From: Clostridiales bacterium
Lineage (GTDB): Bacteria; Bacillota; Clostridia; Caldicoprobacterales; DTU083
Direction: 5' to 3'
NCBI GenBank assembly: GCA_012839095.1
Contig: DUOA01000137.1
Location: 1-44,500, forward strand
Length of the DNA stretch: 44,500 bases
Below are positions 18,072-26,382 of this stretch, piece after piece. The notes under the pieces were generated by a model. It saw nothing but the letters and a program-made list of their open reading frames with translations, ran no database searches and was not told the origin of the DNA. The translations under genes and the position numbers were made by a program. How positions within the stretch are numbered: position 1 is the stretch's first letter; every line of letters begins with the position of its first letter.

Positions 18072-19811
18072 ATGAGAATTATTTTAGCAGCACTGAATGC
18101 AAAATTTATACACAGCAGCCTGGCTTTAAGAAGCTTGAAGGCATACTGCACAGCTTATCATCCGGGAATTTCCATAAGGGAGTTTACTATAAACGATTCC
18201 AGGGCTCATATCGTCGCATCCCTGGTTGACTGTAGACCGGACTTGCTGTGTTTTTCCTGTTATATTTGGAATATCCGGCAGACCCTTGATATCGCTGAGA
18301 CAGTCAGAAAAATTCTGCCGGAATGCAAAATTGTGTTGGGCGGCCCGGAGGTTTCTTACGACAGTGAAGCCTTAATGGGGGAGAATCCGTATATTGATTT
18401 CATTATCGCCGGTGAAGGAGAGCAAACCTTTCTTGAATTCCTGAATCGCTGTAAAGAAGGTACTGAATTCGATGGAATAAAGGGCTTGAGCTGGCGAAGA
18501 GATGGCAGAACAGTGCAAAACGATCCCCGTCAGCCAATTTCACTTGATTCTGTGCCCTTTGCTTATCAGGATGGATTTCAGGATCTTAAGAATCGGATAA
18601 TATATTACGAAACTTCCCGAGGTTGTCCTTATCAATGTCAATACTGCCTGTCTTCAACTACCGGCCGCGTTCGATTTCTATCCATGGACAGGGTAAAGGA
18701 AGAGCTGGCATATTTTGTCCGTTCAGGAATCAAACAGGTGAAATTAGTCGATCGCACCTTTAACTGCAAACCGGATAGGGCAAAGGAAATTTTCACATTC
18801 CTGATCAATCTGGGGGGAAACACCAATTTTCACTTTGAAATGGCCGGTGATCTGATTGACGAAGAAATGCTGATGATATTATCACGGGCTCCTGAGGGCA
18901 TGTTTCAATTTGAAATCGGAGTCCAATCCACTAATGAGATGACACTGGAATCAATCCGAAGAAAGAGCAATCTGACCAGGCTTGAATCTTCCGTAAGACG
19001 TCTTATAGAAATGGATAATATCCACATCCACCTTGATTTGATAGCAGGACTGCCTAATGAGGACCTTTCATCCATGGCCCGTTCCCTGAATCAGGTTATG
19101 AAGCTTTCACCTCACAGACTACAGCTGGGGTTTCTGAAGCTGCTTAAGGGTTCGGGTCTGCGAGAAGCTGCCCGGAAATATGAATATAAATATACCTCTT
19201 ATCCCCCCTATGAGGTATTATCCAATCATGTGATGTCCTTTTCTGAGCTGATTCGTCTGAAACAGATGGAAGAGCTGATAGAATTGTATTATAATTCACA
19301 TCGTTTTGAGCGTTCCATTGAGTATCTGGCAGGGCAGCTGGGAGGAGACTACTATCATTTGTTTAATGGAATGGTGGATTTTTGGCGAAGCAACGATTAT
19401 TTTCAGTATTCGCACAGCATTCTGACACTCTATGAGTATCTGCTGGCATATGGCTCCATGCTGCCGCTTACTGATATGCAGCTGTTCAGGGAATTGCTCA
19501 GGTTTGATTATGTACTTCACGAAAAACCCAGCAGATACCCGAAAGGTCTGGAGCCGCTGCCTGATCGGGAGAAGATAAGTCAATGTCATGAATTTTTGCG
19601 CCGTGAAGAAAACCTGGAAAAGATTCTGCCCCTATGGAAGGGGCGTACCCCCGGACAGATACTTAGAAGAATACAGCTGGAGATCTTTCAATATCGTATG
19701 AATTTGCATGGAAGGGCAGCCTATCAAAAGGAGCAGACTGTACTGCTGTTTGATTATCAGACCAGGCATGGAGTTCTGCGAAGGCCGAAAATCATACCCC
19801 TAAACATATAA
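18072..19811 (+). CDS. B12-binding domain radical SAM protein (DUF4080 type)
   Basis: This 579-residue protein combines an N-terminal cobalamin-binding-like Rossmann domain (about 1-140, with IVLGGPEVSYD and IIAGEGEQTF) and a radical SAM barrel. The CxxxCxxC cluster motif is C185, C189, C192 in RGCPYQCQYC. A C-terminal region (about 380-579) fits the DUF4080 family. Members are presumed Fe-S/SAM enzymes of unknown substrate. ATG 18072 is chosen because the family begins at MRIILAALNAKFIHSSLALR (shown to its 20th residue); the in-frame ATG at 18054 lies upstream of the -10 element. No ribosome site precedes 18072, so a leaderless transcript is possible. Family call firm, function unknown. Confidence 0.9.
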   Translation: MRIILAALNAKFIHSSLALRSLKAYCTAYHPGISIREFTINDSRAHIVASLVDCRPDLLCFSCYIWNIRQTLDIAETVRKILPECKIVLGGPEVSYDSEALMGENPYIDFIIAGEGEQTFLEFLNRCKEGTEFDGIKGLSWRRDGRTVQNDPRQPISLDSVPFAYQDGFQDLKNRIIYYETSRGCPYQCQYCLSSTTGRVRFLSMDRVKEELAYFVRSGIKQVKLVDRTFNCKPDRAKEIFTFLINLGGNTNFHFEMAGDLIDEEMLMILSRAPEGMFQFEIGVQSTNEMTLESIRRKSNLTRLESSVRRLIEMDNIHIHLDLIAGLPNEDLSSMARSLNQVMKLSPHRLQLGFLKLLKGSGLREAARKYEYKYTSYPPYEVLSNHVMSFSELIRLKQMEELIELYYNSHRFERSIEYLAGQLGGDYYHLFNGMVDFWRSNDYFQYSHSILTLYEYLLAYGSMLPLTDMQLFRELLRFDYVLHEKPSRYPKGLEPLPDREKISQCHEFLRREENLEKILPLWKGRTPGQILRRIQLEIFQYRMNLHGRAAYQKEQTVLLFDYQTRHGVLRRPKIIPLNI

Positions 19812-19829
19812 ACCGCCCTTTCAGGCGGC
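19812..19829 (-). terminator. Weak terminator for the eight-cysteine gene
   Basis: CCGCC-(C)TTTCA-GGCGG forms a short GC stem immediately after the radical SAM stop. Read on the minus strand it is followed by the T-rich TTTATATGTTT, so it may end the 57-aa gene's transcript and also insulate the convergent radical SAM gene. Confidence 0.45.
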
Positions 19830-19850
19830 ATATGCGGCGATATTCTGTTT

Positions 19851-20024
19851 TCAGGCCGGTTGCCCCGGCTTCTGGCAAGCCTTGCAGGACCAGGAGCATT
19901 CCTTATTCTTGCAGATGCATTCATTATCCCTGTAATAGAGGTCAGTACCGCACGCAGGGCAGAATGCATAACAGTCGCTTGTGTTGGCTTGGTTTTTTTT
20001 GTTGTTAGGTATATTATTATTCAT
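19851..20024 (-). CDS. Small eight-cysteine zinc-ribbon-like protein, 57 aa
   Basis: A gene too short for routine calling, read from the minus strand. ATG at 20024 is preceded by GGAGG with 7-base spacing and by a strong promoter, and the frame stops at 19851. The 57-residue product has an Asn/Lys-rich N-terminus and then eight cysteines: C18, C22, C25, C36, C38, C43, C47 and C50. These include CPAC and CKAC knuckles that could hold two zinc ions or an Fe-S cluster. The gene is real on the strength of its signals. Its role is unknown; a zinc ribbon binding nucleic acid or protein is a guess. Confidence 0.7.
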   Translation of the reverse strand: MNNNIPNNKKNQANTSDCYAFCPACGTDLYYRDNECICKNKECSWSCKACQKPGQPA

Positions 20025-20059
20025 ATTTGTGCCTCCGAATAGTTTATTGCTTTTTATTT

Positions 20060-20088
20060 ATTATACTATAATTTGATAATATTGTTAA
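20060..20088 (-). promoter_or_regulatory. Strong promoter of the eight-cysteine gene
   Basis: On the minus strand TTAACA (20088-20083) and TATAAT (20065-20060) are exactly 17 bp apart, 36 bp before the ATG at 20024. The very AT-rich 20041-20115 must also contain the LCP promoter on the plus strand, which I could not place. Confidence 0.7.
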
Positions 20089-20153
20089 TAATATAACATA
20101 TATTAATTTATATCCGTCTTTTTCTTAACCGTCACACGAGGGGGACAGGAAGA

Positions 20154-21776
20154 ATGAAAAAACGCATCATATTGATGGCGATCCTGATAGTACTGCTTGC
20201 TGCGGGAGGATATGGGGCATATTTCTGGCACCAAATCAACAATCCGGAGGATTTGTTTGAGATTCCGGACAACAACATTAATCCATCAGAAAAGCCTGGC
20301 CCGGCTGATGAAACAACTGAGCCAACCATAGAACCCTATGAGTTTACTGAAAAGAGGCTTAATCTGCTGCTTCTTGGATTGGATGCCGATGAATACAGGT
20401 ACAAGAAGATGGGTGCTTTCAGGACCGACACAATTATGCTGGCCTCCATTGATTTTACCCAGAACAGTGTTGAACTGATTTCAATTCCCAGGGACAGTTA
20501 TGTTAAAATCCCGGGGAGAAAAGAAAAGGGAAGGGTGAATGCGGCCTTTGTATACGGCGGCGGATTCAAAGGCGAAGGATTTGCCACAACCATACAAACG
20601 GTAAGTGATCTACTCGGGGGCATAACAATTCAGTATTATGCCGCAATAGACATGAATGTTTTCGTGGAGATTATAGATGCTTTAGGAGGAATTACCTATG
20701 AAATAGATGTACCGGTTTCCAGTGCAGGTATCCAGCCGGGTCTTCAAAAGCTTGACGGAAAACAAACACTGGCCTATGCACGGCATAGAAAGACTCCAGG
20801 AGGAGATATCGACAGGGTTGACCGCCAGCAGCGTCTGATGCTGGGCATTTTGGAGCAGTTGAAATCGACCGATTCATTGAAAAAGCTGCCTAAAATATAC
20901 GAGGCAGTCAAGGATGATGTCTGGACAAATCTGAACATAAGGCAGATTGCTGCGTTGGCCTTATTTGCCGCCAGATTGGATATGGAGAACCTAAACAGGC
21001 ATATGATACCGGGTACATATCTGGACATGGATAATATCAGCTATTGGGGCATAGACCAGAAGAAAAAGAATCAGCTGGTTAATGAATTGTTTGGTTTAAA
21101 TATTACAGAATATGACAAGGAAGATGACGTATATTATATCAAGGCACAACTGCGCAAGAAGCTTAATGATATGAAAAAAGCTATACAGGATTGGGTATCC
21201 GGGGCATTGAGGATTCTCAGTGATTACGAAAATGTCCTGCTGGAGGAAGAACGTTCTGAATTGGAATCCGGCATACTGATGCTGGATGAAGCGCTTGAAA
21301 AGGGCGATGTGGAAAATGCAGAAGACATTCTGCAGGAGATGAAAGACTATCAGGTCAGTCTGACTCCTCAGCTGGAGAATAGAAAAACGATATTCCTGGA
21401 CGCTCGGGCTGTATTGTCGATGGTGGAGGAGCAATATGCCCTTTATTCAGAAAGGATTACAGAGGATGATACGGAAATCCTAAGCAGCATCATTCACTCA
21501 CTGCGTCAAAAGATGGAGAAAAAACAATTTACGGAAATTTCTCCTGCTGCTTTGGAATTGAAATCCTTCTGGAACAGTCTGAAAGAAAGACTGGATGATC
21601 AAGCCTATCCATTACCTACTCAGGTGCCGTCACCTGAGCCTGAGGAGTCACCGACACCATCTCCATCGGATCAGCCGACAGACAATCCTGATCCCGATAC
21701 AACCCCGTCTCCCACGTCTGAGCCAACTGAGGCACCGACAGAAGGGCCTGACGAAGATGAAGGCAATGAAGGGTGA
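20154..21776 (+). CDS. LytR-CpsA-Psr (LCP) family protein with C-terminal extension
   Basis: LCP enzymes transfer undecaprenyl-linked polymers (teichoic acid, capsule) to peptidoglycan outside the membrane. This 540-residue protein has an N-terminal membrane anchor (about 5-24) and an LCP domain (about 75-270). The domain has the conserved FRTDTIMLASID, SIPRDSYVKIPG and AYARHRKTPGGDIDRVDRQQ segments, including the arginines that bind the pyrophosphate. After it comes an acidic helical region (about 320-475) and a Pro/Thr/Ser/Glu-rich tail (about 483-540). The last two parts are not standard for the family and look like a wall-spanning spacer. The start ATG 20154 has GGGGGACAGGAAG upstream. 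The gene seems monocistronic, with a new promoter before the next gene. Confidence 0.9.
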   Translation: MKKRIILMAILIVLLAAGGYGAYFWHQINNPEDLFEIPDNNINPSEKPGPADETTEPTIEPYEFTEKRLNLLLLGLDADEYRYKKMGAFRTDTIMLASIDFTQNSVELISIPRDSYVKIPGRKEKGRVNAAFVYGGGFKGEGFATTIQTVSDLLGGITIQYYAAIDMNVFVEIIDALGGITYEIDVPVSSAGIQPGLQKLDGKQTLAYARHRKTPGGDIDRVDRQQRLMLGILEQLKSTDSLKKLPKIYEAVKDDVWTNLNIRQIAALALFAARLDMENLNRHMIPGTYLDMDNISYWGIDQKKKNQLVNELFGLNITEYDKEDDVYYIKAQLRKKLNDMKKAIQDWVSGALRILSDYENVLLEEERSELESGILMLDEALEKGDVENAEDILQEMKDYQVSLTPQLENRKTIFLDARAVLSMVEEQYALYSERITEDDTEILSSIIHSLRQKMEKKQFTEISPAALELKSFWNSLKERLDDQAYPLPTQVPSPEPEESPTPSPSDQPTDNPDPDTTPSPTSEPTEAPTEGPDEDEGNEG

Positions 21777-21809
21777 ACAGGGCAAGCGCCGGCCAGGAGA
21801 TAGAGGTAC

Positions 21810-21838
21810 TTTCTTTTGCTAAGCAAAAAGTGTATAAT
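21810..21838 (+). promoter_or_regulatory. Promoter of the PocR-AraC regulator with inverted repeat
   Basis: TATAAT at 21833-21838 has a weak -35 (TTTCTT) 17 bp upstream. The spacer holds the inverted repeat TTTTGC TAA GCAAAA (21814-21828), a possible binding site, perhaps for autoregulation. Confidence 0.5.
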
Positions 21839-21878
21839 ACAAAATGAACAGTGACATCTTATGGAGGAATACATGTAG

Positions 21879-23192
21879 ATGAAAGAGTGGGACAACATCC
21901 ACCTGGAGGATGTTATTGACATAGATGAAATGAAAAAAATACTGAATTCATTTATACTTGCAACCGGTCTGGGTGCTATCTGCGTCAATGATAAGGGTGA
22001 ATCAGCCATTGTACCGGAAGAGCATGAAGCCTATTGTTCTTTCTGCAAAATTATACGCAGCGATCCGGAAGGACGAAGGCGTTGTGCCGATTCAATGAAC
22101 AAGGCAGGTAAACTTGCCGCCAAACTGGGTGAACCATACATCAGCCGCTGCCATGCCGGTTTGATTGAATTTGCCGCACCTATTCTTTTTAATGATATCT
22201 ACCTGGGGAGCATTTCCTGCGGCCCTGTACTCATGTGGGAGTGGGATGAAATTGCCATCCAGGAATTTTTGAATCTGACTGCGGACTTGAACATAAACCG
22301 CGAGGCCTTACTGGCAGCCAGCAGGGAAATCAAGGTGCTTACCGGTAGAAATGTACAGGCTGCAGCTGAGCTTTTATATATCACAGCCAATCACTTTGCA
22401 AAATCCAGCATAATTACCCTGCAGCAAAGAAAGGAATTAAGCGAGCAGCAGTCCAGGCTGGCTGAAATGATTTTTGAGCATAAGAAAGCCGAAGAGCGTA
22501 TCCGCTTACTGGAGGAACGGGTTAAATGTGAAGATTACCCCATGGATAAGGAAAATGAGCTTCTGAGCAATGTTCGAATGGGTGATCGAACCGGGGCAAA
22601 AAAAATACTCAACGAACTTCTGGCTGTCATTTTTCTTCGTTCCTCCGGGAATATTGAGCTAATTAAAGCCCGGGTTCTGGAGCTGGTAATTGTTATCTCC
22701 CGGGCGGCTGTGGAAGGCGGAGCCAGTCTGGACAAGCTGTTAGGGCTCAACTACAGCTTTATAAGTGAACTGGCCGAAAAAAACCGCTTTGAAGATATCT
22801 GCTCTTGGATTGTAAAAGTGCTGGATACATTTCTGGATACGGTGTATGAATCCAGGAACATTAAGAATTCTGCTTTGCTGGGGGAAGCTGTCAGATATAT
22901 CAGGGAAAACTACAACGAAAATCTTTCCCTGGAGGATGTTGCCCAGAAAGTCTTTATCAGTCCCTATTACCTGAGCCATCTGTTCAGGGAGGAACTTGGC
23001 ATTACTTTCCTGGAATACCTAACCCGCATAAGGATTGAGGAAGCGAAGAAGCTGCTGCAGGACAGAAGTCTTACTATTTTTGATATCTCTGCCCGGGTGG
23101 GATACGAAGATCCGGGATATTTCAGTAAGGTATTCAAGAAGAACATGGGGGTTTCACCAAATCAATACCGGAAAAATACCGCTCAGGGATAA
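21879..23192 (+). CDS. PocR-domain AraC-family transcriptional regulator
   Basis: This 437-residue regulator has an N-terminal PocR sensory domain (about 10-175) with conserved cysteines C53, C56, C69 and C91 in CSFCKII, RRRCADS and RCHAGLIEFAAPI. A helical linker (about 185-335) follows, then a C-terminal AraC double helix-turn-helix (about 338-435), with LSLEDVAQKVFISPYYLSHLF and the signature ending DPGYFSKVFKKNMGVSPNQYR (both shown in part by family motif). PocR domains occur with cobalamin-dependent catabolism and one-carbon systems and are thought to bind small hydrocarbon derivatives. The next gene encodes a corrinoid protein 102 bp away, so this is probably its activator. The start ATG 21879 has GGAGG 11 bp upstream, and the ATG at 21872 is closed at once by a stop. 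Confidence 0.9.
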   Translation: MKEWDNIHLEDVIDIDEMKKILNSFILATGLGAICVNDKGESAIVPEEHEAYCSFCKIIRSDPEGRRRCADSMNKAGKLAAKLGEPYISRCHAGLIEFAAPILFNDIYLGSISCGPVLMWEWDEIAIQEFLNLTADLNINREALLAASREIKVLTGRNVQAAAELLYITANHFAKSSIITLQQRKELSEQQSRLAEMIFEHKKAEERIRLLEERVKCEDYPMDKENELLSNVRMGDRTGAKKILNELLAVIFLRSSGNIELIKARVLELVIVISRAAVEGGASLDKLLGLNYSFISELAEKNRFEDICSWIVKVLDTFLDTVYESRNIKNSALLGEAVRYIRENYNENLSLEDVAQKVFISPYYLSHLFREELGITFLEYLTRIRIEEAKKLLQDRSLTIFDISARVGYEDPGYFSKVFKKNMGVSPNQYRKNTAQG

Positions 23193-23294
23193 TTCGCAAG
23201 ATTTTACCGGTTATCACAATAATTAATAGAGACTATAAGATTCTTGTATGTTATTATAGAAACAACTGTCATTACAAAAAAGGAGGAAGACAAA

Positions 23295-23927
23295 ATGGCA
23301 AATTTGAGAGAAATTGCTGACTTTCTAAAAGCCGGTAATGCTCCCAAGGTAAAAGAATTGGTACAAGCTGCCATAGATGAAGGGGTAGAACCTACTGACA
23401 TTTTAAACGAAGCCCTCATCGTTGGCATGGGAGAAATTGGAGTATTGTTTAAAAACAACGAGGTATATGTTCCCGAGGTGCTCATAGCTGCAAGAGCTAT
23501 GAAGGCAGGCATGACAATCATCAAACCTTTGCTGGTTGAAAAGGATGTCAAACCCGCCGGTACCGTAGTGATCGGCACCGTAAAAGGCGATCTCCATGAT
23601 ATCGGTAAGAATCTAGTTGCCATGATGATGGAAGGCGCAGGCTTCCAGGTTATTGATCTGGGAATAGACGTACCCCCGGAAAAGTTTTTGGATGCAGTAA
23701 AGGAACATCAGGCAGAATGTGTTGCCATGTCAGCACTGCTGACCACTACCATGCCCGGCATGAAAGATACCATTGAAACCTTTAAGGCAGCTGGTCTGAG
23801 AGATCAGGTAAAGATTATGGTGGGCGGAGCTCCTGTTACACAGAACTTCTCAGACGAAATTGGTGCAGACGGATATGCTCCGGATGCAGCATCAGCTGCA
23901 GAGCTGGCAAAGGAATTAATTGCCTGA
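23295..23927 (+). CDS. Corrinoid (cobalamin-binding) methyl-carrier protein
   Basis: This 210-residue protein of the MtaC/MttC/MtbC family carries the methyl group on a corrinoid between a substrate methyltransferase and an acceptor. It has an N-terminal four-helix cap (1-85) and a Rossmann-type B12 domain with the base-off ligand motif D99-x-H101-x-x-G104 in KGDLHDIGKN. It continues with SALLTTTM and MVGGAPVTQNFSDEIGADGYA (family pattern, shown in part), the standard lower-ligand pocket. ATG 23295 follows AAGGAGG; an in-frame ATG at 23244 lies before that site. The gene ends at a strong terminator with no methyltransferase beside it, so its substrate (methanol, methylamine, betaine or methoxy compound) is open. 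Confidence 0.93.
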   Translation: MANLREIADFLKAGNAPKVKELVQAAIDEGVEPTDILNEALIVGMGEIGVLFKNNEVYVPEVLIAARAMKAGMTIIKPLLVEKDVKPAGTVVIGTVKGDLHDIGKNLVAMMMEGAGFQVIDLGIDVPPEKFLDAVKEHQAECVAMSALLTTTMPGMKDTIETFKAAGLRDQVKIMVGGAPVTQNFSDEIGADGYAPDAASAAELAKELIA

Positions 23928-23995
23928 TTGAAAGCAATAGATTCAATCCAATAGATGGCAGACTCATTAATACAAGGATAGCAGGATAAGTGTAT

Positions 23996-24030
23996 AAAGC
24001 ATCTGCGGTTTGCAGATGCTTTATTTTACC
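23996..24030 (+). terminator. Strong terminator after the corrinoid protein gene
   Basis: An 11-bp perfect stem AAAGCATCTGC / GCAGATGCTTT with a 5-base loop (GGTTT) is followed by ATTTTACC. It separates the corrinoid gene from the following envelope/RACo operon, though it could be partial. Confidence 0.88.
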
Positions 24031-24078
24031 AAAGAATTGGGCAGAATGTAGAAAGCAATGTAAAAAAGGAGTATTCAA

Positions 24079-26382
24079 GTGATACGAAGGCTGGCTTTCA
24101 TTCTGTTATTTCTGCTGTTCTTGTATATGGCGCTGTCTATATACTCCTGTTCTCCTCTAAAATCGGGGTTAAGAGGATTGAACAACACCATGCAGACCCT
24201 TCAGACGGGCTCATACCATGAAACCTTTATTGATACGAAGATGCCTGAGACGGGGAAAACACTCTTAATTATCATAGATCGCATAAGTTTGTCTGATCTG
24301 TTACGGGCAGATACCCCCAATCTTGACTCTCTCATGGAGAAAGGCGGTATTGGGCTGATGACAACCAATACCGGCGGCAGCCGATCCCAGAAAGATGCTT
24401 ATCTTACTATGGGAGCGGGCACAAGGGTTTCCGCTTCCGATAAATCTCCACTTGGGCTGCAGGCCGATGAGACTTATCAGGGGAGTATGGCCGGCATCTT
24501 ATATCGGCAGATTACGGGAATAGCTGCCCCGGAAGCTTCCATAGTAAACCTTGGATTTACCCAGGCAGTCCGCAATAATGTTAACAGACCCTATACCGTA
24601 ACAATCGGTGCCCTTGGAACGGCATTGCGTCAGGCTGGAATCCGTTCGGCTGTTATCGGCAATTGCGATACACCCGGCACATTTAAAAGATATCTGGTCT
24701 CCCTTCTGATGGACAACCAGGGCCTTGTTCCTGCCGGTATTGTTGATCAAAGCCTTCTGGTCGAAGCTCCTACGCGCCCTTTTGGCATATGCACAGATTA
24801 CAGCAAGCTGATGCAACAAGTAAATCGTCTATGGGATTCTACCGATGTTTTTGCCATACAACTGGGTGACACCTCCCGGGCGGAGGACTTCCGCTATGAG
24901 GCGACGGATTACATGAATGATCATTACAAAAAGACAGCCATTGAAGAAAGTGATGTCTTCCTGGGTGAATTGGTCCGAAAACTGGATTGGAAACGGGATC
25001 GAATACTGATTGTTACGCCGCTGGGACCTGCAAGGGATTTGGCTGAAAACAACAGGCTGACACCGGTAATCATTGCCGGTGCAGGTTATACAAAAAGTCT
25101 TTTGTCGTCTGCCTCTACGCAAAGAGACGGTATTGTAACCAATCTGGATATAGGCGCAACAATACTGAACTTCTATGGGATCCCGCACTATGGAGGCCAG
25201 CTGGGAGCAAGGATTTATTCCTCCCGGAAAGTCATGGAACCGGAAGAACTTCTGAAATACAATATAAGGCTTAAGGAAATCAACAACCAACGCACTCCTC
25301 TGCTGAGAAGCTATGTAACCGTGTTGATTTTCCTGCTTGCAGCATCCTTGCTGAGTATATTCTGCTTCAGCCAGTTTCTTGATTACGCATCCGGTTTTCT
25401 GATATTTATAATGGCTGTCCCCGTTTCTTACCTGTTTCTCCCTCTTTTTCACCGTTCTGCATTTGTCGGGTGTTTCCTATTGTCCTGGGCGCTGGCACTT
25501 ATTATAACCGTGCTGGTGTCTATGGTAAAAAGGCGTACAATATCAGCAATAGGGATAATATGCCTGACAACGGCTGCATTTATTGCGGGGGATCAATTTA
25601 TCGGAGGCCGCCTGATTGCAGGCTCGCCTTTGGGTTATGATATCATAAGCGGAGCCAGGTATTACGGCATGGGAAACGAGTATATGGGTATTTTTATAGG
25701 AGCGGTATGTACAGGAATTGGTGCTGCATGCGAGCTGTTGGGCAGGAAGAGCAGTTCAGGCACAGTCTGGCTATCCCTGCCTTTATTTGCTGTTTCCCTT
25801 TTGGTTGTTGCCCATCCGGGGCTGGGAGCCAATGTAGGTGGGGCGGTTTCCATGCTGTTTGCAGCGGCTTCTTTTATTATCCTGAGCCGTAAAGGTAAAA
25901 TTAGTATTAAGCATATATTGATAGTTGGTGTGGCTGCGGCTGCATTTATCATAGTGCTTTTCATGTTTGACAGCAGCCGTGCCATTGACAGTCAATCGCA
26001 TATGGGGCAGACCGTATCATTGATACGAAAAAACGGTATGTTTGAGCTTTTTCATATAGCCAGGCGGAAAATTGATATGAATATCAGATTGTTCCGCTAT
26101 ACTATCTGGACCCGGGTTTTTCTATTATCCTTGTTAACCATGGTATTACTGCTTTTTCGTCCGGTAGGACTGCTCAGAGAAACTGCGGAGAAGTATCCAT
26201 TTTTTGTGAGAGGGATCGCTTCAGGAGTGGCAGGATGCATCATAGCCTTGCTTACTAATGATTCCGGCATTGTCGCAGCAGGTACATCCATGATCTATCT
26301 TGTACCGCCCCTGCTGATGATTGTCATTAACCGGCTGAATCAGCGGGAAGTCAGGCAGCTGCGGAAGGAGCAATCCGGATGA
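24079..26382 (+). CDS. Membrane protein with alkaline-phosphatase-like ectodomain
   Basis: This 767-residue protein has an N-terminal signal-anchor (about 4-24), a large extracytoplasmic region (about 40-395) and about nine to ten membrane segments to the end (first near 413-430). The ectodomain looks like an alkaline phosphatase/phosphoglycerate mutase superfamily fold: LLIIIDRISLSDLLRADTPNLDSL opens with the metal-binding aspartate (D67), followed by GGSRSQKDAYLTMGAGTR and RDRILIVTPLGPARD. The last segment lacks the usual DH pair, so activity is uncertain. The start is GTG 24079 with AAGGAG 6 bp upstream. The gene overlaps the glycosyltransferase by ATGA. A role in an envelope polymer pathway is inferred from that partner. 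I do not recognise a named family for the membrane half. Confidence 0.72.
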   Translation: MIRRLAFILLFLLFLYMALSIYSCSPLKSGLRGLNNTMQTLQTGSYHETFIDTKMPETGKTLLIIIDRISLSDLLRADTPNLDSLMEKGGIGLMTTNTGGSRSQKDAYLTMGAGTRVSASDKSPLGLQADETYQGSMAGILYRQITGIAAPEASIVNLGFTQAVRNNVNRPYTVTIGALGTALRQAGIRSAVIGNCDTPGTFKRYLVSLLMDNQGLVPAGIVDQSLLVEAPTRPFGICTDYSKLMQQVNRLWDSTDVFAIQLGDTSRAEDFRYEATDYMNDHYKKTAIEESDVFLGELVRKLDWKRDRILIVTPLGPARDLAENNRLTPVIIAGAGYTKSLLSSASTQRDGIVTNLDIGATILNFYGIPHYGGQLGARIYSSRKVMEPEELLKYNIRLKEINNQRTPLLRSYVTVLIFLLAASLLSIFCFSQFLDYASGFLIFIMAVPVSYLFLPLFHRSAFVGCFLLSWALALIITVLVSMVKRRTISAIGIICLTTAAFIAGDQFIGGRLIAGSPLGYDIISGARYYGMGNEYMGIFIGAVCTGIGAACELLGRKSSSGTVWLSLPLFAVSLLVVAHPGLGANVGGAVSMLFAAASFIILSRKGKISIKHILIVGVAAAAFIIVLFMFDSSRAIDSQSHMGQTVSLIRKNGMFELFHIARRKIDMNIRLFRYTIWTRVFLLSLLTMVLLLFRPVGLLRETAEKYPFFVRGIASGVAGCIIALLTNDSGIVAAGTSMIYLVPPLLMIVINRLNQREVRQLRKEQSG

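Noticed and set aside
23193-23294. Possible cobalamin riboswitch before the corrinoid protein gene
   Set aside because: The gap is only about 100 bases and lacks a B12-box or the expected long structured leader.
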